Part shown: positions 34,287-44,442 of the stretch, piece by piece
Position numbering within the stretch: position 1 is the first letter of the stretch
Layout: each line of letters begins with the position of its first letter
Assembly (NCBI GenBank): GCA_024760545.1
Contig: CP060501.1
Span: forward strand, 558,001-622,000
DNA from: Nitrospira sp.
Lineage (GTDB): Bacteria > Nitrospirota > Nitrospiria > Nitrospirales > Nitrospiraceae
Direction of reading: 5' to 3'
DNA length: 64,000 nucleotides
Program-made: the position numbers and the translations under genes
The notes under the pieces: generated by a model
The model's input: only the letters and a program-made list of their open reading frames with translations
Database searches by the model: none
What the model was told of the DNA's origin: nothing

Positions 34287-35836
34287 GGGGCACTCCCTTG
34301 CGAGGTCCCAATGTGGGACGACAGCAGAGATCCTGATGGCGAGTGAGTCGGATTGGGTGACGCCACTACCGACTGTACAAGCTGTTCCATGACCGGCCTC
34401 GCGGTGGTCAATACTATCTTCGGGTAGAGACCAAGCCAGATCTGCAGGACTGCCATGAAGAGTAATGTCCCAAACGCGACATTCGACAGGTCCGGAGCCA
34501 TACGGGCATCTCGTTGCTGGCCAAAGAATGTACGCTGCATCATGCCTAAAGAATAAATGGCTGCCATAACCATGCCGATGGATGCCAGAATGATCATGAA
34601 CGGTTGAGCCGCATAGGATCCGAACAGGATGAGAAATTCACCGATGAAATTGGCCATGCCAGGCAACCCCAGTGATGCGCAGGCAAAGAAGAGCGCCATC
34701 GCGGCAAGGCGTGGCGTCACACTCCACAGTCCTCCCATCTGCCCCATCTCCCTCGTCTGGTAACGCTCCTGAAGCGCGCCAGCCAACAGGAAGAGGCCGC
34801 CGGTGCTCAACCCATGCGCCACCATCTGCATCACCGTTCCGTGCAGCGCCAACTCCGTCCCAGCAAAGGCACCGAGCAGGATGAATCCCATGTGGCTAAT
34901 GCTGCTGTAGGCCACCAGTCGCTTGATATCCGTTTGTGCACAGGCCAACACCGCTCCATAGAGAATACTAAGCGCCCCAAGTCCCATGACTAAGGGAGCA
35001 ACATCACTGATCACTTCCGGAAACATCGGGACCGTGAACCGCAGCAACCCATAGGCGCCGGTTTTAGCCAAGATCCCGGCGAGGATGATCGTTGCTCCGG
35101 TGGGCGCCTCTGTGTAGCTATCCGGCAGCCACGTATGGAAGGGAAGCGCCGGCAGCTTTACAAGAAACCCAATGAGAAATGCCAGCATCAACCACCTGGC
35201 CATCTCGCTGGATAGGGTCAGTCCCATCAGATCGGCATAGTCGAAACTCGGTCGTCCTGTCGCCTGTTGATGCAGGAGTGCGAGGGCCACAATCGCAACA
35301 AGCAGCACCAAGCTGCCTGCCTGCGTAAACAAGAAGAACTTGAATGAAGCGTGCCGGCGCTGTGCATGGCCCCAGATGATGATCAGGAGATACATGGGAA
35401 CGAGCATGAGCTCCCAAAAGAAGAAAAACAGAAACAGATCGATAGCGAGAAACACCCCGATGACCCCACCAAGGGCCAGCAGGACGTTACAATGAAACAA
35501 TCCGACCCGGTTCTGGATTTCTGTCCAGGAGGCAATGATGGCAACGACCCCAACGAAGGTCGTCAACAGAATGAGGATCACACTCAGCCCATCGAGGCCA
35601 AGATGCAGGCTGATGCCCCAGCGGGGAATCCAACTGACGTGACTTTCTACAAGCCATGCCCCATGGCCTGACGCCTGAAGCGAGAGACCTTGGCTCCCAA
35701 AGAAGGACGCCAGCAGAAAATCAACGGACATGGCACTGAGTGCGATCCAACGAGGAGCATGGCGCGACCACTGCTGCCCCATCCAGGCGAGGGGCGCCGC
35801 GAGAATTGGAATGAGTATGAGCAGCCAGAGGACCAT
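34283..35836 (-). CDS. nuoM: NADH-quinone oxidoreductase subunit M
   Basis: 517 aa from ATG 35836. Antiporter-like proton-channel subunit; signatures LPALPFHTWLPDSYTEAPTGA (broken helix 7 region) and DIKRLVAYSSISHMGFILLG. The frame extends to 35968, but those residues belong to nuoL read in another frame; the chosen ATG is 5 nt past the nuoL stop. A single nuoM is present here, whereas some relatives encode two. Confidence 0.96.
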   Translation of the reverse strand: MVLWLLILIPILAAPLAWMGQQWSRHAPRWIALSAMSVDFLLASFFGSQGLSLQASGHGAWLVESHVSWIPRWGISLHLGLDGLSVILILLTTFVGVVAIIASWTEIQNRVGLFHCNVLLALGGVIGVFLAIDLFLFFFFWELMLVPMYLLIIIWGHAQRRHASFKFFLFTQAGSLVLLVAIVALALLHQQATGRPSFDYADLMGLTLSSEMARWLMLAFLIGFLVKLPALPFHTWLPDSYTEAPTGATIILAGILAKTGAYGLLRFTVPMFPEVISDVAPLVMGLGALSILYGAVLACAQTDIKRLVAYSSISHMGFILLGAFAGTELALHGTVMQMVAHGLSTGGLFLLAGALQERYQTREMGQMGGLWSVTPRLAAMALFFACASLGLPGMANFIGEFLILFGSYAAQPFMIILASIGMVMAAIYSLGMMQRTFFGQQRDARMAPDLSNVAFGTLLFMAVLQIWLGLYPKIVLTTARPVMEQLVQSVVASPNPTHSPSGSLLSSHIGTSQGSAP

Positions 35837-35841
35837 CGCAT

Positions 35842-37731
35842 TCACATTGCAAAGAGACCGATTAACATCAGTGTCCCAACGGCAATGGTGGCGGCATACC
35901 ACCGGACATGCCCCGTCTGAGTGTGACTCATCCAGCCATGACAGGATGCAGCGCCAACGGCCAGCCACTCATACCCGCGATCGAGAATATCACCTGGATG
36001 TCTGGTCAAGGAGCACCATGGTCGCACAAACATGCGATCATACAGTCGATCGAACCCCCACCCTCCTTGCAGTAAGGTCACCGAAGGCCGATCCTTGGAT
36101 TGATCTGACCATCGCGCAGTAAAGAGGGCGCCAGGCAGGAACAGAAGAGCGGCCAACCCAATCCCAAGCAGTGCCGCGACTGTGACGGCAATCTGTTCAC
36201 GAGCTTCATTTGATTCATCCATTCCAGGAAGCAGCTCCATTGCTGGAAGCGCTTGCGACAAGTAGTCACTGAACAGGGTCACATTTCCAAGCGTGTGAGG
36301 CATCTCGAGAAAACCAACGGTGAGCGCAAGGAAGGCCAGTACCACCAGAGGTACACGCATGGCCAAACCTGGTTCGCCGGTCGGCTGCGTGCGGACCTCA
36401 CCAAAAAACACTCGAAAGATCAGCCGGAAGCTGTAGAGGCCAGTCAGCAGCGCCCCGAATAAGGCACCAAACCAGATCCACCGATGGCTTAAGGGTGAGG
36501 ACCAGGCAGACCACAAGATCCAGTCTTTGCTGTAAAACCCTGACGTAATGAGAGGAACGCCTGACATAGCCGCGGCCCCGATCAAGAATGTCCAAAAGGT
36601 CCAGGGCAGATGCCGCCGAAGTCCGCCCATCCGGAAAATGTCTTGTTCATGATGAAGGCTGTGGATGACTGATCCAGCTGCAAGGAAGAGCAAGGCTTTG
36701 AAGCACGAATGGGTCAGAAAATGAAAGAGCGCGGCTGACCAGGCGCCGACACCGAGCGCCAGAAACATATAGCCGATCTGGCTCATCGTCGAATACGCGA
36801 GCACCCGCTTGATGTCGTGTTGAACCAGCGCGCTCGTCGCAGCAAGCAGCAACGTGGCCAGGCCAAGCACCGCGATGATCTCTTGCACCAACGGGGCAAG
36901 CGTAAACAGATGATACATGCGGGCAATGAGGTAGACCCCTGCCGTCACCATCGTGGCCGCATGAATCAGCGCGCTCACCGGCGTGGGGCCGGCCATTGCG
37001 TCCGGCAACCACACTTGGAGCGGCAATTGCGCCGACTTCCCGACCGCCCCGATCAAGAAGAGCACCGCCACGATCATGGCAAGGTTTGACCCAACCGGCC
37101 ACGCCTCTGTCGCAAGGCTCTGGACCTGTTGGATCGACAAGGTTTTGAATTGCGTGAAGAGGATAAATAGCCCGATGGCAAACGCAGTGTCTCCGATGCG
37201 AGTGACGATAAAGGCCTTCTGCGCGGCAGTGCCGTATTCTGGTTCGCGATACCAAAACCCGATCAAGAGGTAGCTGCAGAGTCCCACCCCTTCCCAGCCC
37301 AGATAGAGCAGAAGGAGATTGTCCGCCAGCACCAGCGTCAGCATGGCGGCCACGAACAGATTCATATAGGCAAAAAATCTGGCGTATCCCTCATCGTCTG
37401 CCATGTACTCGGCGGAGTACAGATGGATCAAAAAGCCGATGCCGGTGATCACCGCCACCATCAAGAGTGACAGCGCATCCAGGTACCAGGAAATGCCGAC
37501 CGTCATCCCGGACGTATCGATCCAATTCCACAACGTTTGATGGTAAGACTCACGACCGGGAAAGATCGGGAGAAAATCCGCGGCGACAAGCGCAGTGGCC
37601 ACGGCTGCTGCCCCCACTGAACCACAACCGACCCACGCAACCTGGTGCCGGGACAAACGCCCTCCGCACAGCGCCAACACCAGAAAACCGGCGAGCGGAA
37701 GCACTGGAATCAGCCAAATCAAGTTGATCAT
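35842..37731 (-). CDS. nuoL: NADH-quinone oxidoreductase subunit L
   Basis: 629 aa, the largest antiporter-like subunit, with about 16 helices and the long lateral helix near the C-terminus. Signatures EGVGLCSYLLIGFW and WLPDAMAGPTPVSALIHAATMVTAGVYLIAR and HDIKRVLAYSTMSQIGYM are complete. It is preceded by a 139-bp gap containing an inverted repeat, then nuoK. Confidence 0.97.
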   Translation of the reverse strand: MINLIWLIPVLPLAGFLVLALCGGRLSRHQVAWVGCGSVGAAAVATALVAADFLPIFPGRESYHQTLWNWIDTSGMTVGISWYLDALSLLMVAVITGIGFLIHLYSAEYMADDEGYARFFAYMNLFVAAMLTLVLADNLLLLYLGWEGVGLCSYLLIGFWYREPEYGTAAQKAFIVTRIGDTAFAIGLFILFTQFKTLSIQQVQSLATEAWPVGSNLAMIVAVLFLIGAVGKSAQLPLQVWLPDAMAGPTPVSALIHAATMVTAGVYLIARMYHLFTLAPLVQEIIAVLGLATLLLAATSALVQHDIKRVLAYSTMSQIGYMFLALGVGAWSAALFHFLTHSCFKALLFLAAGSVIHSLHHEQDIFRMGGLRRHLPWTFWTFLIGAAAMSGVPLITSGFYSKDWILWSAWSSPLSHRWIWFGALFGALLTGLYSFRLIFRVFFGEVRTQPTGEPGLAMRVPLVVLAFLALTVGFLEMPHTLGNVTLFSDYLSQALPAMELLPGMDESNEAREQIAVTVAALLGIGLAALLFLPGALFTARWSDQSKDRPSVTLLQGGWGFDRLYDRMFVRPWCSLTRHPGDILDRGYEWLAVGAASCHGWMSHTQTGHVRWYAATIAVGTLMLIGLFAM

Positions 37732-37781
37732 CTCGTCTCTCGTCGTACGTGAATCCCGCTAGAACACGTTTCGTGCCTCGA

Positions 37782-37840
37782 GTTTCCTGTTTCGAGACGG
37801 ATAAAGCACACCATGAGACCAGAAACTCGAAACCAGAAAC
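37782..37840. repeat. intercistronic inverted repeat between nuoK and nuoL
   Basis: GTTTCCTGTTTCGAG (37782-37796) pairs with CTCGAAACCAGAAAC (37826-37840), two mismatches in 15. In a single transcript it can fold into a hairpin between nuoK and nuoL. Confidence 0.6.
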
Positions 37841-37870
37841 CCTTTGTCCTTCGATCGATCGTTCACATGC

Positions 37871-38170
37871 TCACCCTCTCATCTCGCAGAATGCATCGGC
37901 GTCCAATGTTCGAAACCGATGTGACAGCTGCAGCACGATCCCCAGTGCCACAGAGACCTCAGCCGCCGCCAGGGTGAGGATGAACAGGAACATGATCTCG
38001 CCATCGACTTGTCCCCAACGGGCTCCCCCGGCAATGAACGCGAGAGCGGCGGCGTTCAACATGATTTCGAGCGACAGGAGCATGTACAGGATGTTCCGAC
38101 GACTCAATAAACCGATCAATCCAAGACCGAACAGCATGATGGCCAACACGAGTGCAGGCGTGCTCAACAT
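37871..38170 (-). CDS. nuoK: NADH-quinone oxidoreductase subunit K
   Basis: 99 aa, three hydrophobic helices ([60 protein letters not shown]) with conserved glutamates in helices 2 and 3 that are part of the proton path. ATG 38170 overlaps the nuoJ stop by 1 nt (TGATG). The longer frame from 38398 reads through nuoJ in another frame and is not real. Confidence 0.96.
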   Translation of the reverse strand: MLSTPALVLAIMLFGLGLIGLLSRRNILYMLLSLEIMLNAAALAFIAGGARWGQVDGEIMFLFILTLAAAEVSVALGIVLQLSHRFRTLDADAFCEMRG

Positions 38171-38667
38171 CAACGAGATTCCTTTGGTATACGACGCCCC
38201 AAGTGATAGGCGCCGATCAGCCCAGGCAGCAACAACATGGAAGCCAATTCCACCCCAATAATATAGGGTCCATAGAGGGCGATAGAGATACCTTTCTGTC
38301 TCGTTTCCGTGGCAACAATCGCGGTATGGTCCCCAGCCGCAATGAGGTATCCCACTTCCCCCAGGAGGATCAGAGCCAGGATACTGGGTCCCACCCATGC
38401 GCCGGGCGTGAGCCAGGTCCGTTCCTGTTCAACCGCGAGCGGCCCCAACAGCATCACGACAAAAATGAAGAGCACCATGATGGCACCGCCGTAAATGATG
38501 ATTTCGAGCGCCGCGGCAAACTGCGCGCCGAGCAAATAGAAAATCAGTGCCAACGCGATCAGCGCCACGACCAGGTAGAGGAGCGCGTGGACCGCATGCA
38601 CATGCGTGATGACGCGCACCGTCGCAAGTAGAGTTACGGCGGCGGCGATGTAGAAAAGAATTTCCAT
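38170..38667 (-). CDS. nuoJ: NADH-quinone oxidoreductase subunit J
   Basis: 165 aa from ATG 38667; five hydrophobic helices. Family motif [24 protein letters not shown] in helix 3, the pi-bulge helix. An alternative ATG at 38691 adds MLSTHSCT, which is not family-like and overlaps the intercistronic hairpin. The ribosome-binding site is poor for both. Confidence 0.95.
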   Translation of the reverse strand: MEILFYIAAAVTLLATVRVITHVHAVHALLYLVVALIALALIFYLLGAQFAAALEIIIYGGAIMVLFIFVVMLLGPLAVEQERTWLTPGAWVGPSILALILLGEVGYLIAAGDHTAIVATETRQKGISIALYGPYIIGVELASMLLLPGLIGAYHLGRRIPKESR

Positions 38668-38679
38668 AGTACAAGAGTG

Positions 38680-38714
38680 AGTGCTGAGCAAAACGAGGCT
38701 TCGTGCTCAGCACT
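38680..38714. repeat. intercistronic hairpin between nuoI and nuoJ
   Basis: AGTGCTGAGCA (38680-38690) and TGCTCAGCACT (38704-38714): an 11-bp perfect stem with a 13-nt loop. It shares its arm sequence with the nuoE/nuoCD intercistronic repeat. Confidence 0.75.
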
Positions 38715-38717
38715 TCT

Positions 38718-39260
38718 TCAGGGCATCAAACTTCTTACATCCACCGGTGGAAGCTCGTGTTCACCTTGCCCCTTGTCTTTGTCGCGTGTCTTCACGCCGG
38801 CCACTCGATAAAAGTTATAGTCGGGATACTTGCCGGTCCCGCTGATGAGGAGGTCTTCCTTCTCGTAGATCAGGTTCCGCCGTGCATATTCACTCTGTTC
38901 GAAATCCGGGATAAGTTGGATCGCATTGGTCGGACAGGCTTCCTCGCACATGCCACAATAGATGCACCGCGAAAAGTTGATCCGGAAGAAAGCAGGATAG
39001 CGACGTTCTTGAGCTTCTGGATTGTCCGCGGCCTGAAGCGCAATACAATCGACAGGACATGCCGCAGAGCAGAGGTAGCAGGCGACACAGCGCTCTTCTC
39101 CGTCTGGATCTCTGGTGAGGACGATCCGCCCCCGCCAGCGTGGGGGCAAATAGGGTCGCTCTTCTGGATACTGAACGGTGACCGGCTGCGTAAAGGTCCG
39201 TTTAAAGACGATCCATAACCCCACGACCAGATTACGGGCATATATCCATGTGCTCTTCAT
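38718..39260 (-). CDS. nuoI: NADH-quinone oxidoreductase subunit I
   Basis: 180 aa, 2[4Fe-4S] ferredoxin-type subunit of the peripheral arm. The two CxxCxxCxxxCP motifs are C58/C61/C64/C68 and C99/C102/C105/C109. The C-terminus extends about 30 residues past the usual end ([13 protein letters not shown]..). Starts 78 nt downstream of nuoH. Confidence 0.97.
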   Translation of the reverse strand: MKSTWIYARNLVVGLWIVFKRTFTQPVTVQYPEERPYLPPRWRGRIVLTRDPDGEERCVACYLCSAACPVDCIALQAADNPEAQERRYPAFFRINFSRCIYCGMCEEACPTNAIQLIPDFEQSEYARRNLIYEKEDLLISGTGKYPDYNFYRVAGVKTRDKDKGQGEHELPPVDVRSLMP

Positions 39261-39338
39261 ACGTACGGCAGCTCTACAAGTTCGATTTCTCTTCGCCCCA
39301 GACCCGATCCATCATGACTGCGGCATGGTGAGTTCCTG

Positions 39339-40295
39339 TTATCCGGCTCTCCACAACACCACTCCTCCGGTCACCAAGAGATTGATCAACGCGAGCGGCA
39401 TCACAACCTTCCAGCCGAATGTCAGTAGCTGATCAAAGCGGAATCGTGGCCAGGTTGCCCGAATGAGGATGATCAGGACGATGAAGCCGGACATTTTCAA
39501 GGCAAACCACACCACCGGCGGCAACCAGGGTCCGTGCCAACCGCCAAAGAAGAGGATCACGGTCATGGCCGAGAGGAGAATGACACTGAGGTATTCGCCG
39601 ACAAAAAACATCCCGAATTTCATCCCGCTGTACTCCGAGTGGTAGCCGGCGACCAGCTCGGCTTCAGCCTCGGGCATATCGAACGGGGTGCGATGCGCTT
39701 CAGCCAATCCCGCCATAAAGAACCCGAGAAACCCGAGAAATTGAGGAATCACGAACCATTGATGCCGTTGTGCGTCGACAATGTCACTCAGGTTGAATGA
39801 TCCAGCCAAGAGCACCGCGCCCATCAGCGACAACCCCATGAAAACTTCGTAGCTCAATAACTGCGCGATCGCCCGAAGACTGCCGAGAAACGCGAATTTG
39901 TTGTTGGAGGCCCAGCCTCCAATAATGACACTGTAGGCGGCGAGGCTCGACATGGCCAGAAAGAACATGACGCCCATATTGAGATCGGCGACGACAAAGC
40001 GGGGAGCAATCGGCACTACGGCAAACGACATGAGTGCGGTGATCACCACGATGGCCGGCGTGATCACGAAGACCGCCTTATCGGCGAAAGGCGGAACCCA
40101 GTCTTCTTTCGTGAAGATCTTGATCATATCCGCCAGGGATTGCAGGCACCCGCCTGGCCCCAGACGGTTCGGGCCGTATCGTTCTTGCCAGACCCCTAGC
40201 AGTCGACGTTCGACCCAGATCAACATCCCAGCCAAGGTCAATCCACCACCAAGCATGACGGCGATGGTGAGCGCGGTGTGGCTCCAATCGATCAT
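39339..40295 (-). CDS. nuoH: NADH-quinone oxidoreductase subunit H
   Basis: 318 aa, the heel subunit forming part of the quinone chamber, with eight hydrophobic helices. Signatures WVERRLLGVWQERYGPNRLG and FDMPEAEAELVAGYHSEYSGM with the quinone-chamber glutamates. Overlaps the nuoG stop by 4 nt. Confidence 0.97.
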   Translation of the reverse strand: MIDWSHTALTIAVMLGGGLTLAGMLIWVERRLLGVWQERYGPNRLGPGGCLQSLADMIKIFTKEDWVPPFADKAVFVITPAIVVITALMSFAVVPIAPRFVVADLNMGVMFFLAMSSLAAYSVIIGGWASNNKFAFLGSLRAIAQLLSYEVFMGLSLMGAVLLAGSFNLSDIVDAQRHQWFVIPQFLGFLGFFMAGLAEAHRTPFDMPEAEAELVAGYHSEYSGMKFGMFFVGEYLSVILLSAMTVILFFGGWHGPWLPPVVWFALKMSGFIVLIILIRATWPRFRFDQLLTFGWKVVMPLALINLLVTGGVVLWRAG

Positions 40296-43051
40296 GCCAC
40301 CCTCCGCCTTTGGTCGGTCTGGATCGCCTCAAACAGATCGACCTGAGTCGGCACGCTTACGCTGGGCATCTCAGACCCACTGAAGAGGCCTGCCGTACCC
40401 ACCGGGGTAGAAGGATCGAGGCGCACAGCAAGCCGGTATGACGTCCCCTGCACCACCAGATCGATCGTACTCTGCTCCTCCAGGCTCAGCCGCCCTCCAT
40501 CTGATGGATGCAAGGACAGGAACGGGTGGGACATCCGTTCGACGATCGCCGGAGAGCGATTACTGAGTTCGTCGCTCCCAAACACGGCGAACCGTGGAAG
40601 GAGCAACCATTGACGGGAGGCCGGCTGAAACGCACGTGGAATGGCAGTAAACCAACTGGGTGCCTTCGTCACGACTGGCTCAAGGAGCCGAACCCCCGGC
40701 ATTTCCTCACGCAACGGTCCGCCGACTTCATCCTGATAGGTATTCACGGCCTGGATAGAATTCCAGCCGGGAGCCCAGAATTGGGAAATCAGCGGTGAGG
40801 GAAGCGGTCCTCTGTACCCCTCCATCGTAAATCCGAGCGGTGAATCTGGGTCGACAGGGGGGGACGGTTCGTGGATGGTCAGATGAGAGATCAGGGAGGT
40901 GCGCCCGCTACATCGCTCAGACTGCCTGGGAACTTTTTGACCCACCAGACGAAAACTTGCAGGGGGTGCGACCTCTCCGATTCGTTCCAGCTCAGGGGCA
41001 GCCGCCGCCGTTGCGGAAACCGCATCGTCGAGGTTGCGCCAGGTCGCTACTCCGGATCCGGTACCAGTCTCCTGTGAGGTTGCACGAGCAAGGTCGCTCA
41101 GCCACCGCCAACTCTCTTTGACATCATCGTCCGGGACAAACACCTGGTAGAACCGCTGGGCTCGCCCTTCTTGATTCACAAGGGTTCCGTCGGATTCCGG
41201 GCCTGTAGCGGCCGGAAGCAGCACGTCGGCTCGCGCCGTTGTGCGATGCTCAAGGGAATCGATCACAATGACTGTTTGGGCGGTATCCAAGAAGGCGTCG
41301 ATCTTCACCTGCTCCGCGCGTCGATACAGGTCATTCTCCAGCACAATCACGGTATCGGCCTTTCCCTGACTGATCGTGTCGAACGCGTCATTCAGGCTTC
41401 TGCCACCGAGCAATGCGAGACCCGCACTATTACACTCCGGAAGAACGAAACTGAGCCGAGGCTGTTTTCCTTGTTGGTGCAAGGCCCAAGCAACATTGGC
41501 CGCCGCTTCTATCGTCGCCTGAGAGCCGCTTCCCGTACCGGTAATGATCAGCGGACGTTGGGCATGAGTGAGCGCCTCGGCAATGCGCTGAGCGAGGTTG
41601 CGGACGTCGTCGGTGAGATCCGAAACGATCGGCGCATCGGGTCCGATTTTTTCAGCCACCGCGAACCCCAGTCGTGCGACGTCCTCTGGCGCGGCGAAAT
41701 AGCTGTCTGTTGCGTGCTCATGCAACCAAGTCCGCCGATGCCCGGCCATGAAGAGAGGTCCTCGTCGATTCTGCACCGCATTGCGCACTGCGGCCTCATC
41801 CCATCGGGGAATCTTCAACTCGTCGACCCGTTCCATTGGCTGTTGTCGGACTGATTGCAGAAGGGCCAGCGCTAATCGAGGCGCATTATTCAAGAGATCT
41901 TCGCCCAGGACGAAGACGGCGTCTGATTGTTCTGCATCGTGAATGGACGCGGAAGGCACCGGTCCGGTCCGAAGAATGGAGAGAATGCCGGACAGAAGCC
42001 GGTGTTCCTGTTCGTCAACGCCAAGAAAAAACTGTTGTGGTCCGACCAATGAGCGGAGCGCCGCATTTGCCTCGATTGAGGCACGGGGCGAACCAATGCC
42101 GACGATCCCACGGGCACGCTGTAAACGCTCTCCAATAATGTCGAGAACCTGAGACACTCCCTCCGGCTGCGCCGGCTTGGCCCGATCGAGTGCCGGCCGC
42201 ATGAGGGCTCGCTTGATCCGCTTGTCGCTATTGACATACTCATATCCAAACCGCCCGCGATCGCACAAAAAGTACCCATTCACCTGGCTGTTAAACCGAT
42301 TGGTGATCCGACGCAGCAGGCCAGATCGCTCGCCAGCGGTCGTATTGCAGCCAAGGCTGCAGTGTGGACAAATCGATTGGGCTGATTGCAAATCCCACTT
42401 CCGCGCATAGTGATGGAAGAAGGTTTTGTCGGTGAAGACTCCGGTTGGACAAACCTCCACAAGATTACCGCTGAATTCATTCTCTAAGGTGCCATCCTGT
42501 TCCCGACCAAAGTAGAGGGCGTCATGCGCCCCGAATACATTGAGATCTCGTCCACCGGCATAGTCTCGGTAATATCGTACGCAGCGGAAGCATTGGATAC
42601 ACCGATTCATTTCATGGCGAATGAATGGGCCGAGGGCCTGATTGCGATGTGTCCGTTTTGGGAAGCTGTACCGACGGTAGACATGTCCGGTCATGACCGT
42701 CATATCTTGCAAATGACACTCCCCTCCTTCGTCACACACAGGACAATCGTGCGGGTGATTGACCATCAGCCACTCTATGACCGACGCACGAAAGGCTTTG
42801 GCCTCTGGATCATCAATTGAGATGCGAGTGCCATTGGCTGCTGGCGTCATGCAAGACATCACCAGCCGACCAGACTGATCACGATCGTCTTTGAACTGTT
42901 TGACCGCGCACTGGCGGCACGCTCCAACTGACCCCATCGCCGGATGCCAGCAGAAATAGGGCACGTTCAGCCCATGCCCGAGGCATGCGGCGAGCACATT
43001 CTGCCGCTCATCGACCGTATACGACTTGTTATCGACGATAATGGTAGCCAT
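40292..43051 (-). CDS. nuoG: NADH-quinone oxidoreductase subunit G, with N7 ligands
   Basis: 919 aa, multi-FeS subunit of the peripheral arm. Ligands visible: [2Fe-2S] N1b C34/C45/C48/C67; [4Fe-4S] H101/C103/C106/C112; C151/C154/C157/C201; and the additional set C228/C231/C235/C263 (CPHCSLGC..FLC), the N7-type cluster found in a minority of bacterial NuoG. The rest is the molybdopterin-oxidoreductase-like domain. The gap to nuoF is 4 nt. Confidence 0.97.
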   Translation of the reverse strand: MATIIVDNKSYTVDERQNVLAACLGHGLNVPYFCWHPAMGSVGACRQCAVKQFKDDRDQSGRLVMSCMTPAANGTRISIDDPEAKAFRASVIEWLMVNHPHDCPVCDEGGECHLQDMTVMTGHVYRRYSFPKRTHRNQALGPFIRHEMNRCIQCFRCVRYYRDYAGGRDLNVFGAHDALYFGREQDGTLENEFSGNLVEVCPTGVFTDKTFFHHYARKWDLQSAQSICPHCSLGCNTTAGERSGLLRRITNRFNSQVNGYFLCDRGRFGYEYVNSDKRIKRALMRPALDRAKPAQPEGVSQVLDIIGERLQRARGIVGIGSPRASIEANAALRSLVGPQQFFLGVDEQEHRLLSGILSILRTGPVPSASIHDAEQSDAVFVLGEDLLNNAPRLALALLQSVRQQPMERVDELKIPRWDEAAVRNAVQNRRGPLFMAGHRRTWLHEHATDSYFAAPEDVARLGFAVAEKIGPDAPIVSDLTDDVRNLAQRIAEALTHAQRPLIITGTGSGSQATIEAAANVAWALHQQGKQPRLSFVLPECNSAGLALLGGRSLNDAFDTISQGKADTVIVLENDLYRRAEQVKIDAFLDTAQTVIVIDSLEHRTTARADVLLPAATGPESDGTLVNQEGRAQRFYQVFVPDDDVKESWRWLSDLARATSQETGTGSGVATWRNLDDAVSATAAAAPELERIGEVAPPASFRLVGQKVPRQSERCSGRTSLISHLTIHEPSPPVDPDSPLGFTMEGYRGPLPSPLISQFWAPGWNSIQAVNTYQDEVGGPLREEMPGVRLLEPVVTKAPSWFTAIPRAFQPASRQWLLLPRFAVFGSDELSNRSPAIVERMSHPFLSLHPSDGGRLSLEEQSTIDLVVQGTSYRLAVRLDPSTPVGTAGLFSGSEMPSVSVPTQVDLFEAIQTDQRRRVA

Positions 43052-43055
43052 ACAA

Positions 43056-44366
43056 TTAAACTAAGACCCTCAATTGCGCTGGCTTGTTACTCCAGGGGCA
43101 TCGCCCTAAGCTGATGTGCTGTTCAAAGTCGTCGCGAAAGTATTTCAAAGCCGATTGCAGGGGGGCTATCGCACCAGGTGCGAGACCGCAGAATGTATGA
43201 CCGGGAGCAAGCCACTTCGTATGCATGTCTAGGAGTGCCAGATCGTCGTTCGTCGCGCGCCCTACCTCGAACGACTGGAGGAGTCGAGCGACCCACGGCA
43301 ACCCTTCCCGACAAGGCGTACACCAGCCACAGGACTCACGGGCAAAGAACTTCTCTAGATTCAGCACAAACCCAACCGGACAGGTGTGGTCATCCAGTAC
43401 GATCATGGTAGCAGTGCCAAGACGACCGACCTCAGGCGGGATCGACGAAAAATCCAACGGGAGATCGACGTGCTCCTCGGTCATGAACGAAGTGGATATG
43501 CCGCCTGGCAATAGGCCCCGAAAGTGAACACCATCGGCCATTCCCCCGGCATATCGTTCCAGAACTTCACGCGCTGTGGTGCCGAGTGGCAATTCCCACG
43601 ATCCAGGATTGGTGACGCGCCCACTGATGCCATAGATCTTCGTGCCACCGTCCTGAGTACGACTCAAGCTGTGATACCAAGCGGAGCCGTGATTCACGAT
43701 ATGCGGGAGGTTGTAGAGGGTCTCGACGTTCTGCACGATGGTCGGTTTCCCCCATAAGCCGACCGTTTGTGGAAAGGGAGGTTTTGCGCGGGGAACGGCT
43801 CGCTTCCCTTCCAGCGCATTGATCAGCGCGGTTTCTTCTCCACAGATATACCGGCCGGCGCTGGAATGGAGATGGAGGTCAAAACGAAACCCCGTCCCAG
43901 GGAGGGGCTTGCCAAGATACCCTGCCGCATAGGCTTCCGCAATCGCTTGGGTCAGACGCTGGGCAGATAGATGATATTCCCCGCGCAAGAAAATGTAGCC
44001 GATCTCCGCGTCGATGGCATAGCCAGCGAGGATCATCCCTTCGATCAGGCCATGAGGGTCCCCCTCCATCAGCACACGATCCTTAAATGTGCCCGGTTCC
44101 ATTTCATCACCATTGGCCACGATATACTTTGGTTTCGGCGCATCGGGGCCCATCGGGACAAAGCTCCACTTTGTGCCGGTGAGAAACCCGCCACCGCCCC
44201 TGCCGCGCAATCCCGCTTCGGTCACCAGTCGCTGCAGGTCCTTGGGCGCCAGCCCGGTAGCGAGCCGTTGAACGCAGCGATATCCACCATCCTTCACGTA
44301 TTCGTGTAGCGACCGCGTGGTGCCATCCGCATGAATGCGTTGAGTGAGTGGTCGTTCCATCTTCAC
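43056..44366 (-). CDS. nuoF: NADH-quinone oxidoreductase subunit F
   Basis: 436 aa, NADH- and FMN-binding subunit. FMN motif LRGRGGGGFLTGTKWSF (residues ~50-70), NADH-binding ANGDEMEPGTFKDR, and FeS ligands in ESCGWCTPCREG with the later C of HTFCGL. The standard NADH module is thus present, so electron donor is NADH rather than ferredoxin. Confidence 0.97.
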   Translation of the reverse strand: MKMERPLTQRIHADGTTRSLHEYVKDGGYRCVQRLATGLAPKDLQRLVTEAGLRGRGGGGFLTGTKWSFVPMGPDAPKPKYIVANGDEMEPGTFKDRVLMEGDPHGLIEGMILAGYAIDAEIGYIFLRGEYHLSAQRLTQAIAEAYAAGYLGKPLPGTGFRFDLHLHSSAGRYICGEETALINALEGKRAVPRAKPPFPQTVGLWGKPTIVQNVETLYNLPHIVNHGSAWYHSLSRTQDGGTKIYGISGRVTNPGSWELPLGTTAREVLERYAGGMADGVHFRGLLPGGISTSFMTEEHVDLPLDFSSIPPEVGRLGTATMIVLDDHTCPVGFVLNLEKFFARESCGWCTPCREGLPWVARLLQSFEVGRATNDDLALLDMHTKWLAPGHTFCGLAPGAIAPLQSALKYFRDDFEQHISLGRCPWSNKPAQLRVLV

Positions 44367-44375
44367 AATACTAGA

Positions 44376-44418
44376 TTGAGGTTAAGACCAAGACTTTAGC
44401 GAACTCCCTAAACCTCAA
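44376..44418. repeat. intercistronic inverted repeat between nuoE and nuoF
   Basis: TTGAGGTT (44376-44383) pairs with AACCTCAA (44411-44418), an 8-bp perfect stem in the 76-bp gap between nuoE and nuoF. Confidence 0.5.
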
Positions 44419-44442
44419 CTGTAAACTCAGCCTTTGCCTGTC

